33,095 nucleotides of DNA. It comes from an uncultured Pseudomonadota bacterium. Its GTDB lineage: Bacteria > Pseudomonadota > Gammaproteobacteria > Steroidobacterales > Steroidobacteraceae. Shown here one piece after another: positions 24,940 through 33,072 of this stretch; position 1 is the stretch's first letter, and each line of letters starts with the position of its first letter. The notes under the pieces were generated by a model that did not search any database, had not been told where the DNA came from, and worked only from the letters and a program-made list of their open reading frames with translations. The position numbers were made by a program, and so were the translations under genes. The stretch covers positions 1 to 33,095 of the forward strand of contig CAJACZ010000238.1 of NCBI GenBank assembly GCA_903938365.1, given 5' to 3'.

Positions 24940-26454
24940 ATGCGCAAGTACACCGACTTCAACACGCAGGATCCGCCGGACCGCCCGAGCTGGGTCGACG
25001 GCATCGACAACCCCTACCTGCACGGCCCCTACACGCCGGTGGTCTCGGAGATCACCGCCGTGGACCTGCCCGTCACGCAGGGCGAGATTCCGGCGGACCT
25101 GTACGGCGCCTCGCTGCGCCAGGGACCCAACCCGATCCTCGAGCCGCGCGGCGCCTACCACTGGTTCGATGGCGACGGCATGGTGCATGGCGTCTACTTC
25201 CGCGACGGCAAGGCCAGCTACATCCGCAAGTGGGTGCAGACCCGCGCGCTCCATGAGGAGATCGAGACCGGCAAGGTCAGGCTGTCGGGCGTGATGGGCC
25301 CGTACGACCTGGCGGGGATCGCCGGCCACGAGGTCGACGCGATGAACCCGGACTACTGCAAGGACACCTCGAACACGACGCTGAACCTGCACAACGGCAA
25401 GCTGCTTTCTGCCTGGTACAACGCCGGCCGGATCCATGCGCTGGATCCGCTGACCCTCGAGACCTCGGGCGAGGAATCCTTCGGCGGCGGGCTGGACACG
25501 CCGCTCAACGCGCACGGCAAGGTCGATGCGCTCACGGGCGAATACATCAACTACGGCTATGCGGATTTCCAGCCGTGGCTCACGTACTACGTGTTCGCGC
25601 CGGACGGCAGCGTGCGCCACAAGGCGCGCATCGACCTGCCCGGGCCGCGGCTGCCGCACGACACGACCATCACGAAGAACCACACGATCCTGCACGACTT
25701 CCCGCTGTACCACGACACCAGCGTGCTGAAGCGGACCGGGCACCGCGTGGTGCAGTTCCACCGCGACCAGCCCTCGCGCTTCGGGGTGATCCCCCGCTAC
25801 GGCACGCAGGAACAGGTGCGCTGGTTCGAGTTCCAGCCGGGTTACGTGCTGCACATGGTCAATGCCTGGGAAGAAGGCGACTGGATCACCATGGACGGCT
25901 GCTTCCAGCCGGATCCGACCATCCGCCGCGACCCGTCGGAAGGTCCGCTGAGCTCGATGCTGGCCTACCTGCGCTACAAGGGGCACCTGCGCCGCTGGCG
26001 CATGAACCTGCGCACCGGCGAATCCAGCGAGCAGCAGCTCGACGACCTCAACGTCGAGTTCTGCCTGCCGGACATCGAGCTGTACGGGCAGCAGACGCGC
26101 TACTCGTATCACCAGCTGATCCCCACGGACCTGCAGACGCTCGCGTTCGAAGGCCTGGTGAAGTACGACCACCTGAACGGCTCGCGCGAGGTCTACCACT
26201 ATCCCAAGGGCTGGTTCCCGAGCGAAGCACCGTTTGCGAAGAGCACGAAGGGCGGCGACGAGGACAGCGGATACGTGACCACGCTGGCGACGAACGCCGC
26301 GGACTGGAGCTCCGAAGCCTGGATCTTCGACGCGAAGCACATCACGGCCGGCCCCATCGCGCGCGTCGCGCTGCCGGGCCGGGTCGCGGCGGGCTTCCAC
26401 GCCAGCTGGGTCCCCGGCCAGCAGCTGTGGGGCCATGCCGCGCGGGGGCGCTGA
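24940..26454 (+). CDS. carotenoid cleavage oxygenase family protein
   Basis: A 504-residue seven-bladed-propeller, non-haem iron dioxygenase. The four iron-binding histidines can be placed: His192 in 'NAHGKVD', His240 in 'PHDTTITKN', His305 in 'YVLHMVNAWE' and His487 in 'GFHASW'. The N-terminal 'IPADLYGASLRQGPNP' and 'HWFDGDGMVHGV' are family signatures. Members cleave a conjugated double bond in apocarotenoids, lignostilbenes or related aromatics. The start at 24940 has AGGAG 7 nt upstream; an ATG at 24910 overlapping the thiolase stop would add ten residues. Close spacing to the thiolase suggests a joint catabolic operon. The substrate cannot be deduced. Confidence 0.94.
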   Translation: MRKYTDFNTQDPPDRPSWVDGIDNPYLHGPYTPVVSEITAVDLPVTQGEIPADLYGASLRQGPNPILEPRGAYHWFDGDGMVHGVYFRDGKASYIRKWVQTRALHEEIETGKVRLSGVMGPYDLAGIAGHEVDAMNPDYCKDTSNTTLNLHNGKLLSAWYNAGRIHALDPLTLETSGEESFGGGLDTPLNAHGKVDALTGEYINYGYADFQPWLTYYVFAPDGSVRHKARIDLPGPRLPHDTTITKNHTILHDFPLYHDTSVLKRTGHRVVQFHRDQPSRFGVIPRYGTQEQVRWFEFQPGYVLHMVNAWEEGDWITMDGCFQPDPTIRRDPSEGPLSSMLAYLRYKGHLRRWRMNLRTGESSEQQLDDLNVEFCLPDIELYGQQTRYSYHQLIPTDLQTLAFEGLVKYDHLNGSREVYHYPKGWFPSEAPFAKSTKGGDEDSGYVTTLATNAADWSSEAWIFDAKHITAGPIARVALPGRVAAGFHASWVPGQQLWGHAARGR

Positions 26455-26463
26455 GGAGCGCCC

Positions 26464-26922
26464 CTAGACCGGCACCGAGGCGGTGCGCACGACCTCGCGC
26501 AGCACGAAGCTCGATTCCACGCGGGCGACGCCGGGCAGCTTCGTGAGCACCTCGCCGTGGATGCGCTCGATGTCGGCGGCGCTGCGCGCCACGACGCGCA
26601 GCACGTAGTCCGAGCCCCCGGTGGTCAGGTAGCACTCGACCACCTCGGGCACGCATTTCACCGCGGCCTCGAACGCCCGCAGCTCACGATCGATCTGGCT
26701 CTTGAGCGTGATGCGCACCAGCAGGCTCATGTCCATGCCGAGCTTGGCGAGGTTGAGGATCGCGGCATAGCGCTCGATGTACCCCTCGGCCTCCAGCGTC
26801 CGCACGCGGCGCAGGCAGGCGGATTCGGACAGCCCGACCCGGGCCGCCAGGTCCGAGTTCGGGATGCGCCCGTTGCGCTGCAGCTCCTCGAGTATCCGCC
26901 GGTCGATCCGGTCGATTGGCAT
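26464..26922 (-). CDS. Lrp/AsnC-family transcriptional regulator
   Basis: A 152-residue regulator with an N-terminal AsnC-type helix-turn-helix ('DRIDRRILEELQRNGRI', 'LAARVGLSESACLRRVRTLE') and a C-terminal RAM ligand-binding domain ('VVECYLTTGGSDYVLRVVA' region, residues about 95-115). Lrp-type proteins sense amino acids, and this gene is divergent from alanine dehydrogenase, a classic arrangement for a local activator of ald responding to alanine. AGGAG lies upstream of the ATG at 26922. It ends 9 nt after the convergent carotenoid oxygenase gene. Confidence 0.93.
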   Translation of the reverse strand: MPIDRIDRRILEELQRNGRIPNSDLAARVGLSESACLRRVRTLEAEGYIERYAAILNLAKLGMDMSLLVRITLKSQIDRELRAFEAAVKCVPEVVECYLTTGGSDYVLRVVARSAADIERIHGEVLTKLPGVARVESSFVLREVVRTASVPV

Positions 26923-26994
26923 ATTCCTGCTCCTGGAATCACTCGCACGCAATTATCTGCGAATCCGGCGCCTCATGGGCTCTGGCATTGCAAT
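26923..26994. promoter_or_regulatory. candidate operators in the lrp-ald intergenic region
   Basis: Two palindromic patches lie in the 131-nt divergent gap: ATTCC-N7-GGAAT at 26923-26939, which also covers the lrp ribosome-binding site, and ATTGCAAT at 26987-26994. A third AT-rich patch, AATTATC at 26951-26957, could be a -10 element for lrp on the minus strand (GATAAT). The positions suit Lrp-type autoregulation and ald activation, but no footprint consensus can be confirmed. Confidence 0.35.
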
Positions 26995-27053
26995 CCTGCG
27001 TCGCACGGCGCGGAGCACACTGAACCCTCCTGAAACCGTCGAGGGAGTGCCCC

Positions 27054-28136
27054 ATGCGCATCGGAGTCCCGAAGGAGATCAAGGTCCACGAGTACCGCGT
27101 CGGCCTGGTGCCCGCGTCGGTCCGTGAACTCGTCGGCCATGGCCACGAGGTCCGCGTCGAAACCGGCGCCGGCGCCGGCATCGGATGCCCGGACGCGGAT
27201 TACCGGGAAGCCGGCGCCACCATCGCCGCCAGCGCCGCGGAAGTGTTCGGCGAGGCGGAACTGATCGTCAAGGTCAAGGAGCCGCAACTGCCGGAGTGCG
27301 CCCTGCTGCGCGCCGGGCAGCTGCTGTTCACCTACCTGCACCTCGCCGCCGACCGGCCGCAGGCCGAGGCGCTGGTGGCTTCGGGTGCGCAGGCCATCGC
27401 CTACGAGACGGTGACCGCCTCCGACGGTTCGCTGCCGCTGCTGACGCCGATGAGCGAGGTCGCGGGCCGCATGTCGGTGCATGTCGGCGCGGGCCTGCTG
27501 CACAAGGCCGCGGGCGGCCGCGGCGTGCTGCTGGGCGGCGTGCCGGGCGTGCCGCCCGCCAAGGTGGTGATCCTCGGCTGCGGCGTCGCGGGGACCCATG
27601 CCGCCGAAATGGCCGTCGGCATGCGCGCCAGCGTCACGGCCATCGACCGCTCGCTGAAGCGCCTGCGCGAACTCGACCAGCAGTTCCGCGGCGACGTGCA
27701 TACGCTGTACTCCACCGCCGACGCGATCGAGCGCGAGATCCGCGACGCCGACCTGGTCATCGGCGCGGTGCTGGTGCCCGGCGCCTCGGCGCCCCGCCTC
27801 GTCACCGAGGCGATGGTGCGCGGCCTGCGTCCGGGGACCGTGCTGGTCGACATCGCGATCGACCAGGGCGGCTGCTTCGAGACCAGCCGGCCGACCACCC
27901 ACGCCGACCCCACCTTCGTCAAACACGGCGTGGTGCACTACTGCGTCACCAACATGCCCGGCGCCGTGGCGCGCAGCTCCGCCTTCGCGCTGAACCACGC
28001 CACCCTGCCCTACGTGCAGGCGATCGCCGGCCTGGGCTGGGAAGCGGCCGCGGCTCGCGATCCGGGCCTGGCGGCGGGGCTCAACGTGAGCGCAGGCCGT
28101 ATCGTGCATCCGGCGGTGGCCCGCGCCCTGACTTGA
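27054..28136 (+). CDS. ald: alanine dehydrogenase
   Basis: A 360-residue NAD-dependent alanine dehydrogenase that interconverts L-alanine with pyruvate and ammonia. Catalytic residues stand at the canonical numbers: Arg15, Lys75 ('KVKEP'), His96 ('TYLHLA') and Asp270 ('DIAIDQGG'). The Rossmann motif 'GCGVAG' (175-180) binds NAD. The N-terminus '[10 protein letters not shown]' is the standard family start; GAGGGAG precedes the ATG. Divergent from the Lrp-type regulator, which probably controls it. The molybdenum hydroxylase gene follows after 31 nt on the same strand. Confidence 0.97.
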   Translation: MRIGVPKEIKVHEYRVGLVPASVRELVGHGHEVRVETGAGAGIGCPDADYREAGATIAASAAEVFGEAELIVKVKEPQLPECALLRAGQLLFTYLHLAADRPQAEALVASGAQAIAYETVTASDGSLPLLTPMSEVAGRMSVHVGAGLLHKAAGGRGVLLGGVPGVPPAKVVILGCGVAGTHAAEMAVGMRASVTAIDRSLKRLRELDQQFRGDVHTLYSTADAIEREIRDADLVIGAVLVPGASAPRLVTEAMVRGLRPGTVLVDIAIDQGGCFETSRPTTHADPTFVKHGVVHYCVTNMPGAVARSSAFALNHATLPYVQAIAGLGWEAAAARDPGLAAGLNVSAGRIVHPAVARALT

Positions 28137-28167
28137 TTTCTGGCGCGGCAGCTGGCAGCAATGGCGC

Positions 28168-30432
28168 ATGCCAAAACTGTCACGCCGTACCCTGATCGTC
28201 GCCGGCCTCGCCGCCGGCGGCGCCCTGCTCGTCGGTTACGGGCGCCGCCGCCTGGATGACGGGGACGCCACGACGAACTTCGGAGCCACCACTCCCGCGT
28301 CCGTCGCACTGAACCCGTGGATCAAGATCGCCCCCGACGGCACCGTCACCTTCGGCATCCACCGCGCCGAGATGGGCCAGGCGATCGTCACCACGATCGC
28401 GATGATCCTCGCCGAAGAGATGGATGCGGACTGGTCGCGCGTGCGCCATGAGTTCACGCCCGTCGACCGCGACTATTACAACTTCGGCTTCGTCAACCGG
28501 GCCCAGCCCTTCGGCGACCCGGAGCGCCATCTCGGCGCGCGCGCGGGCACCGCGGCGCTGCGCGGCGTCATGCACGCGCTGGGTCTCAACCTCACCGTCG
28601 GCAGCGGCAGCACGATCGACGCCTGGGAGACCCTGCGCCCCGTCGCGGCCGCCACCCGTGCGCTGCTCGTGGACGCGGCCGCCGCGCGGCTCGCCGTGCC
28701 GCGCGAGCAGCTCGAGACGCGCGAGGGCTTCGTGCGGCACGCCGCCAGCGGTCGCACGCTCGGCTATGGCGAACTGGCCGGCGACGCCGCCCGTCTCGAG
28801 CCACCGCGCAAGCCCCCGCTCAAGGATCCGGCCAGCTACCGGCTGATCGGCCGCGACCCGCCCCGGCTCGAGCTGCCCGCCAAGATCGACGGCAGCGCCG
28901 TGTTCGGCCTGGACGTGCGGGTGGCCGGCATGCGGCACGCAGCAATCCTGCGCTGCCCGGTCTTCGGCGGCGCGGTCCTGCGCTTCGACGACGCGGCAGC
29001 GCGCGGCATCGCGGGCTATGAACGCACCGAGCAGCTGCTGCCGGACACCCTGGCCGTGGTGGCCCGTGACAGCTGGGCCGCGCTGCAGGCCGCGCAGCGG
29101 CTCAGCGTCGAATGGACGCCGCCCTCGCCCGCCACCGCCGCCCTGTCGAGCGAGGCGCTGCTCGAGGAGTACCGCGGACTCTTTGACTCACCCGATGTCC
29201 TGCAGGTGGTGGAGCACGCGAACGACCCGGCGGGCAAGGACACGGCCGGGGCGCCCCCGGGCTTCGAGCGCGAGTACTCCGTGCCCTTCCTCGCGCATGT
29301 CTGCATGGAACCCATGAACGCGACCGCGCACCTGCGCGCCGACGGCTCCCTCGCGCTCTGGGCGCCGACGCAGTCGCCGTCGCTGGCGCGCAGCGAAGCG
29401 GCGCGCATCGCCGGCCTCGAGCCCGAACGCGTCGAATTCCACTCGACGCTGCTGGGCGGCGGTTTCGGGCGGCGCGCCGAACTCGACTACGTGGTCGCCG
29501 CGGCCACTCTGGCGACCCGCATGCCCGGGGTACCGGTGCAGGTGTTCTGGTCGCGCGAGCAGGACCTGCAGCACGACATGTACCGGCCGGCGGCGGCCGC
29601 CCGCATGCGTGCGCGGCTCGCGCCGGACGGCACGCTGGCCGCGGTCGAGGCCGTGGTGGTCGCGCAGTCCGTGCTCGCCAGCAACGGCGAACGCATGCCG
29701 ACGCCCCGCGCCACCGCCGCGGCCGAGGACAAATCCATCGTTGCCGGGATCAGCGACACGATGTACGCCTGGCCCGACCCGCAGGTGGGCCTCGTGGGGC
29801 GGCAGCTGGTCATTCCGGTCGGGTTCTGGCGCAGCGTCGCGCATTCCCACAGCGTGTTCTTCGTCGAGAGCTTCATCGACGAACTCGCCGCGGAGCTGGG
29901 GCTGGCGCCGCTGCAGCTGCGCCGCGGCTGGCTCGCCGGCAAGCCGCGCCATCTCGCGGTGCTCGAGGCCGCGGCGCTGCACGGCAGGCTGTCGGAAGCG
30001 CTGCCTGCGGGAGAAGGCCGCGGGATCGCACTCAGCGAATCCCACGGCAGCATCGCGGCGCATGTCGTGCACCTGCGCGCAGCGCCCACGCTGCAGCTGC
30101 TGCGCGTGACCACCGTGCTCGACTGCGGTCGCGTGGTGCGCCCGGGCAGCGTGCGCGCCCAGCTCGAGGGCTCGGTGATCGACGGACTGTGGTCGGCGCT
30201 GCACAGCGAGGTGAAGATCGAAGGGGGTCGCGTGCTGCAGGGCAACTTCCACGACTATCCGCTGCTGCGGATCGGCGAGGTGCCGCCGATCGACGTGCAC
30301 CTGATCGAATCGACCGAGCGCCCCGGGGGCGTCGGCGAGCCCGCCGTGCCGGGGGTCGCCCCGGCACTGTGCAGCGCGCTGCACGCGGCGACAGGACGGC
30401 GTTTCCGCCGCCTGCCGCTGCGCCTGGCCTAG
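28168..30432 (+). CDS. TAT-exported molybdenum hydroxylase large subunit (isoquinoline 1-oxidoreductase beta-like)
   Basis: A 754-residue xanthine-oxidase-family molybdopterin-binding subunit resembling IorB. It begins with a twin-arginine signal ('[15 protein letters not shown]', Arg6-Arg7). Recognisable molybdopterin-binding elements are '[11 protein letters not shown]' near residue 65, 'LLGGGFGRR', '[18 protein letters not shown]' and the catalytic Glu724 in '[10 protein letters not shown]'. Such enzymes hydroxylate N-heterocycles or oxidise aldehydes with a small [2Fe-2S] partner and a cytochrome; neither partner gene is adjacent, so they must lie elsewhere or be absent. It may be co-transcribed with ald. 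Its stop overlaps the convergent DUF1838 gene by 4 nt. Confidence 0.9.
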   Translation: MPKLSRRTLIVAGLAAGGALLVGYGRRRLDDGDATTNFGATTPASVALNPWIKIAPDGTVTFGIHRAEMGQAIVTTIAMILAEEMDADWSRVRHEFTPVDRDYYNFGFVNRAQPFGDPERHLGARAGTAALRGVMHALGLNLTVGSGSTIDAWETLRPVAAATRALLVDAAAARLAVPREQLETREGFVRHAASGRTLGYGELAGDAARLEPPRKPPLKDPASYRLIGRDPPRLELPAKIDGSAVFGLDVRVAGMRHAAILRCPVFGGAVLRFDDAAARGIAGYERTEQLLPDTLAVVARDSWAALQAAQRLSVEWTPPSPATAALSSEALLEEYRGLFDSPDVLQVVEHANDPAGKDTAGAPPGFEREYSVPFLAHVCMEPMNATAHLRADGSLALWAPTQSPSLARSEAARIAGLEPERVEFHSTLLGGGFGRRAELDYVVAAATLATRMPGVPVQVFWSREQDLQHDMYRPAAAARMRARLAPDGTLAAVEAVVVAQSVLASNGERMPTPRATAAAEDKSIVAGISDTMYAWPDPQVGLVGRQLVIPVGFWRSVAHSHSVFFVESFIDELAAELGLAPLQLRRGWLAGKPRHLAVLEAAALHGRLSEALPAGEGRGIALSESHGSIAAHVVHLRAAPTLQLLRVTTVLDCGRVVRPGSVRAQLEGSVIDGLWSALHSEVKIEGGRVLQGNFHDYPLLRIGEVPPIDVHLIESTERPGGVGEPAVPGVAPALCSALHAATGRRFRRLPLRLA

Positions 30433-31406
30433 GGCTTGCGCGGCGCGGGCTTCTGCTCGCGCGCGTAGTTCTCGAGGCTCGAGAGACTGGGATCGACCCA
30501 TTTGTCCGGGGCCGTCAGGTACTTCGGGTAACGCTCCTTGACGCGCGCCAGCACCTGCGGCGGCGCCTGCTCCGGGCTCTCGATGCTCGAGAAACGCCCC
30601 ATGTAGTAGATGTGGCCGGGGGTCTGCCCCATCAGCATCCACGGCAGCCACGGCGTCAGCCGCGCCCACACGCCGTTGTGCGGCAGGTGGGTGAGCTTCG
30701 GATTCAGCACGTCTTCGCGGCGCATGAAGTAGCGGAACATCTCCGACACCTGGTTCGTCGGGCCCGCCGACTCGCGCGGCCACTTGTCCGGCTGCAGCGC
30801 GCTCGGATAGAAAAGGTGGATGTCGGTGTCGAGCGTGACCGTGTCGTTGATCAGGCCCCAGGGCAGCACGAACGGACGGCGCGGCGGCTTGTCCTTGTTC
30901 AGGCCACCGTAGCTCGGCGGATCCGGGTACCACTCGCTGATGACGTAGTTGAAGGGATCGTTGGCGATGTCGACGACCTTGACGCGCTCGCCGATGAACG
31001 GGTTGTCCCACTCTTCGAGGATCGCGCCGGTCTTGAGGTCGCGGTAGAACACGAGCTCGCGGCACAGCCGCTGCCAGCTGCCGTCCGGCTGCTTCAGCAC
31101 GCGCAGGCCCGAGAACACTTCGAATCCGAACAGCGGCTTGATGACCTCGCCGGGGCGCACCGAGTGCACGACGCCGGTGGCGTAGCCGTGCACGAACTTG
31201 CCGGGCGCGGTGTCACCCTCGAGGCGGGCGCGCGTGTCGCGGTTCCAGATCGGATCCTTGAACAGACGCTGCAGCTCGGCGTCGGACGCCGTGGCAGCGG
31301 CCGCCTGGGCGACCGGCGCCGCAGCGAGCGCCGAGACGCCGAGGGCGGCACCGCCCTGCAGCGCGCGGCGGCGCGACAGGAGAAGACGATTGAGCATCGA
31401 TGTCAT
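30429..31406 (-). CDS. TAT-exported DUF1838 protein (copy 2)
   Basis: A 325-residue protein with a twin-arginine signal ('SRRRALQGGAALGVSALAA', Arg12-Arg14; cleavage near 'AQAAAA') and a DUF1838 domain. It shares with copy 1 (15533-16426) 'ELVFYRDLKTGAILEEW' and the C-terminal motif W-x-P-W-M-x-M-G-x-T-P-G-H at 253-265, followed by a similar Pro-rich end. The function of the family is unknown; export by TAT suggests a folded, possibly cofactor-containing or ligand-binding periplasmic protein. ATG at 31406 is used; ATG at 31397 would keep the signal. Convergent with the molybdenum hydroxylase gene and divergent from the VOC gene (182 nt apart). Confidence 0.85.
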   Translation of the reverse strand: MTSMLNRLLLSRRRALQGGAALGVSALAAAPVAQAAAATASDAELQRLFKDPIWNRDTRARLEGDTAPGKFVHGYATGVVHSVRPGEVIKPLFGFEVFSGLRVLKQPDGSWQRLCRELVFYRDLKTGAILEEWDNPFIGERVKVVDIANDPFNYVISEWYPDPPSYGGLNKDKPPRRPFVLPWGLINDTVTLDTDIHLFYPSALQPDKWPRESAGPTNQVSEMFRYFMRREDVLNPKLTHLPHNGVWARLTPWLPWMLMGQTPGHIYYMGRFSSIESPEQAPPQVLARVKERYPKYLTAPDKWVDPSLSSLENYAREQKPAPRKP

Positions 31407-31588
31407 GGACTGACCCCGGAAATGTGCCGGCAGGAGCGCCGTGCACCGAGTGTGACAGCGGCAGCATGCGCCGAGGAACGCTCACCCCGGCGGTGCCCGC
31501 AATACGGTTGAGGACGCGCCCGAATCAGGCGACGATCGCGCCCGTCGCGCCGGCAAACCCGCCGACGCGCGCCTCCCGGAGACCTCGC

Positions 31589-31960
31589 ATGATCGGATTC
31601 ATCACCCTGGGCACCAACGACCTGCCGCGCGCCGCAGCGTTCTATGACGCCCTGCTGCCCCTGCTGGGCGCGCGGCGCAGTTCGGAGTCGGCACGCTATG
31701 TGGGCTGGTCCTCCGCCCAGGGCGCACCGATGCTGCTGGCGATCGTGCCGCACGATGGCCAGCGCGCCACCCCCGGCAACGGCACGATGGTCGCGCTGCA
31801 GGCGCAGGACCGCGGATTGGTCGACCAGGTGCACCGCAAGGCCCTGGAACTGGGCGCGACCGACGAGGGCGCCGCAGGACCGCGGAACGGCAGCTTTTAC
31901 GGCGGGTATTTCCGGGACCCGGATGGCAACAAGCTGGTGGTCTATTGCATGCAGGCCTGA
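31589..31960 (+). CDS. VOC-family (glyoxalase/dioxygenase-like) protein
   Basis: A 123-residue single-module VOC protein with the paired beta-alpha-beta-beta-beta layout: 'ITLGTNDLPRAAAFYDALL' at the start and 'YFRDPDGNKLVVY' at the end. The usual C-terminal metal-binding Glu after 'DPDGNK' is replaced by Val, and the N-terminal metal position is Thr, so metal catalysis is doubtful and the exact role unclear. GGAG lies 8 nt upstream of the ATG at 31589. It is the last gene with the base composition of the main region; the downstream DNA looks different. Confidence 0.88.
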   Translation: MIGFITLGTNDLPRAAAFYDALLPLLGARRSSESARYVGWSSAQGAPMLLAIVPHDGQRATPGNGTMVALQAQDRGLVDQVHRKALELGATDEGAAGPRNGSFYGGYFRDPDGNKLVVYCMQA

Positions 31961-32247
31961 AGGACTCTGGCCTGGATCAAGGGAAACTGGCGAACCCTGC
32001 ATAAAGGCGCACCTTTTGGCACCCAATGCTGCGTTTTCGCTACGTTGCCGTGGCGAATATCGGGCAGCGGACAGGAATTTCAAACCCTCCCCGTTGGCAA
32101 GCCTGGTTCGTGTAGGCGGCCTTGTGCAGGCAGCCCCGAAGGCCCAAGTCCGCCTTCACCCGGCCCTGCCCCAGGCCGGCCCGGGGAAGCCAGGCGCACA
32201 CCGACCCACCCCGCCGCTTCAACCGACAGCTCCCCCACCTTTCGAAC
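31961..32247. other. gene-free stretch, probable remnant of a mobile element
   Basis: No convincing reading frame with recognisable product is seen on either strand. A weak 5-bp hairpin followed by T's (AAAGG-CGCA-CCTTTT, 32003-32017) could end VOC transcription. The stretch lies directly downstream (minus strand) of the transposase fragment at 32248-32400 and may be the non-coding end of that element; no terminal signature was identified. Confidence 0.35.
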
Positions 32248-32400
32248 TCAAAGCAGACGGGACTGCGCCGGAGGCGCCCGCGCCCCGAGCGGCAGCTCGG
32301 ACTGGCATGGATCCGGGGCCGAGCGCTCCAGGTGGGCGAGGATCTTCGCGATGACCTGCGGCTCCTCGATGCTGGAAATGACCTTGAGCTTCCCGCCGCA
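32248..32400 (-). pseudogene. 3' fragment of an IS91-like (Y2) transposase
   Basis: On the minus strand this codes for about 50 residues beginning 'CGGKLKVISSIEEPQVIAK' and continuing 'ILAHLERSAPDPCQSELP', then 'LGARAPPAQSRLL' and a stop. A zinc-finger half 'CGG', the 'IxxIEEPxVIxKILAHL' stretch and a Pro-rich tail are the typical C-terminus of IS91/IS801-like transposases. Similarity stops at the Cys codon at 32398-32400, exactly where the direct repeat begins, so everything upstream of this codon (the catalytic domain) is lost. Assignment is from remembered family sequence. Confidence 0.6.
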
Positions 32401-32418
32401 ACAGATCGTTGGAGCGCA
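32400..32418 (+). repeat. direct repeat, upstream copy
   Basis: The 19-nt sequence AACAGATCGTTGGAGCGCA matches 18 of 19 positions of the sequence at 33077-33095. The two copies flank the higBA pair 677 nt apart. This copy abuts the end of the transposase fragment. Confidence 0.85.
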
Positions 32419-32452
32419 GCCGTGACCGATAAAGTGCCCTGCTTCGTCGCAG

Positions 32453-32480
32453 TTGACGGTGTACGTCCCTGACGTATACT
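32453..32480 (+). promoter_or_regulatory. sigma-70 promoter of higBA with overlapping palindromic operator
   Basis: TTGACG (32453-32458), 16-nt spacer, TATACT (32475-32480): each box is five of six to consensus. An inverted repeat GTGTACGTC / GACGTATAC (32459-32467 and 32471-32479, one mismatch, 3-nt centre) fills the spacer and the -10 box. This is the expected layout for autorepression by the HigA antitoxin. The transcription start would fall at or next to the higB ATG at 32487. Confidence 0.78.
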
Positions 32481-32486
32481 GGTGTC

Positions 32487-32798
32487 ATGCTCACGTTCAT
32501 CGAAACCAAGCTCTTCTCGCGCTTGGTCGGTGAGTACCTGACGGACGAAGAGTACGCAGCCCTGCAGTGGCGCCTGGCGAGTGACCCCTCTGCCGGGGAC
32601 CTCGTTCGGGGCAGTGGCGGCGTTCGGAAGGTGCGCTGGGGCGTCTCCGGACGCGGCAAGAGCGGCGGGGTCAGGGTTATCTACTACGCCAGAACCCACC
32701 TGGGTGAAATCTGGCTTTTGACGATCTACGCCAAGAACGTTTCGGAGAGCATCTCCGCATCCGTCCTGCGTCAGATCCGGGAGGAGATCGATGGCTAG
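32487..32798 (+). CDS. higB: RelE/HigB-like toxin
   Basis: A 103-residue toxin of the RelE/HigB superfamily, ribosome-dependent mRNA endonucleases. The sequence 'MLTFIETKLFSRLVGEYLTD', then 'GSGGVRKVRWGVSGRGKSGG', 'RVIYYAR' and 'IWLLTIYAKN' is typical of the HigB/NadR-partner subgroup; the conserved basic and Tyr residues (KxRW, RVIYY, YAKN) form the likely active site. The toxin gene comes first and overlaps the antitoxin gene by 8 nt. No Shine-Dalgarno sequence precedes the ATG, in line with a leaderless mRNA. Base composition is visibly less GC-rich than in the main region, suggesting transfer. Confidence 0.93.
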   Translation: MLTFIETKLFSRLVGEYLTDEEYAALQWRLASDPSAGDLVRGSGGVRKVRWGVSGRGKSGGVRVIYYARTHLGEIWLLTIYAKNVSESISASVLRQIREEIDG

Positions 32799-33063
32799 AG
32801 CGAAGCGCAATGTCGGGCTTGAGATTCTCGAAGGCATTCGCGAAATCAAGCGTGGTGAGCATGGTCGTGTGGCCAAGGTGCCTCCCGTGGCTGAGGTGCG
32901 TGCCCGGACGGGGCTGTCCCAGTCTGAATTCGCCAGACTCATGGGTGTCTCGGTCAGAACCCTGCAGGAATGGGAGCAGGGTCGTAGAGCTCCGTCTGGC
33001 GCTGCCAGGACGCTGATTCTCATTGCGGCCAAGAATCCGGCGACGTTGGCCGAGGTTGCGTAG
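32791..33063 (+). CDS. higA: HigA/NadS-like antitoxin with helix-turn-helix
   Basis: A 90-residue antitoxin. The C-terminal half is a Cro/C1-type helix-turn-helix: 'LSQSEFARLMGVSVRTLQEW' and then 'EQGRRAPSGAARTLILIA' (about residues 42-79). The basic N-terminal part would bind and neutralise HigB. It should also repress its own operon through the palindrome at 32459-32479. GGAGGAG lies upstream of the ATG at 32791, giving it its own strong translation start inside the end of higB. The stop codon is followed after 9 nt by an attC-like sequence. Confidence 0.94.
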   Translation: MARAKRNVGLEILEGIREIKRGEHGRVAKVPPVAEVRARTGLSQSEFARLMGVSVRTLQEWEQGRRAPSGAARTLILIAAKNPATLAEVA

Positions 33064-33072
33064 ACCGCAGGG

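Noticed and set aside
24820-26436. 538-codon open frame antisense to the carotenoid oxygenase
   Set aside because: No motifs; the opposite strand carries all four iron-binding histidines of a known family.
32003-32017. AAAGG-CGCA-CCTTTT hairpin as terminator of the VOC gene
   Set aside because: Only a 5-bp, partly A-T stem with four T's; too weak to list as a terminator on its own.
32400-32460. Upstream repeat copy as a complete attC site
   Set aside because: The bases before AACAG do not fit RYYYAAC and the later GTTGACG does not fit GTTRRRY, so this copy is at best a degenerate or recombined half-site.
32040-33032. 330-codon minus-strand frame across the higBA region
   Set aside because: It is antisense to higB and higA, both clear family members, and passes through the transposase remnant in a different frame.
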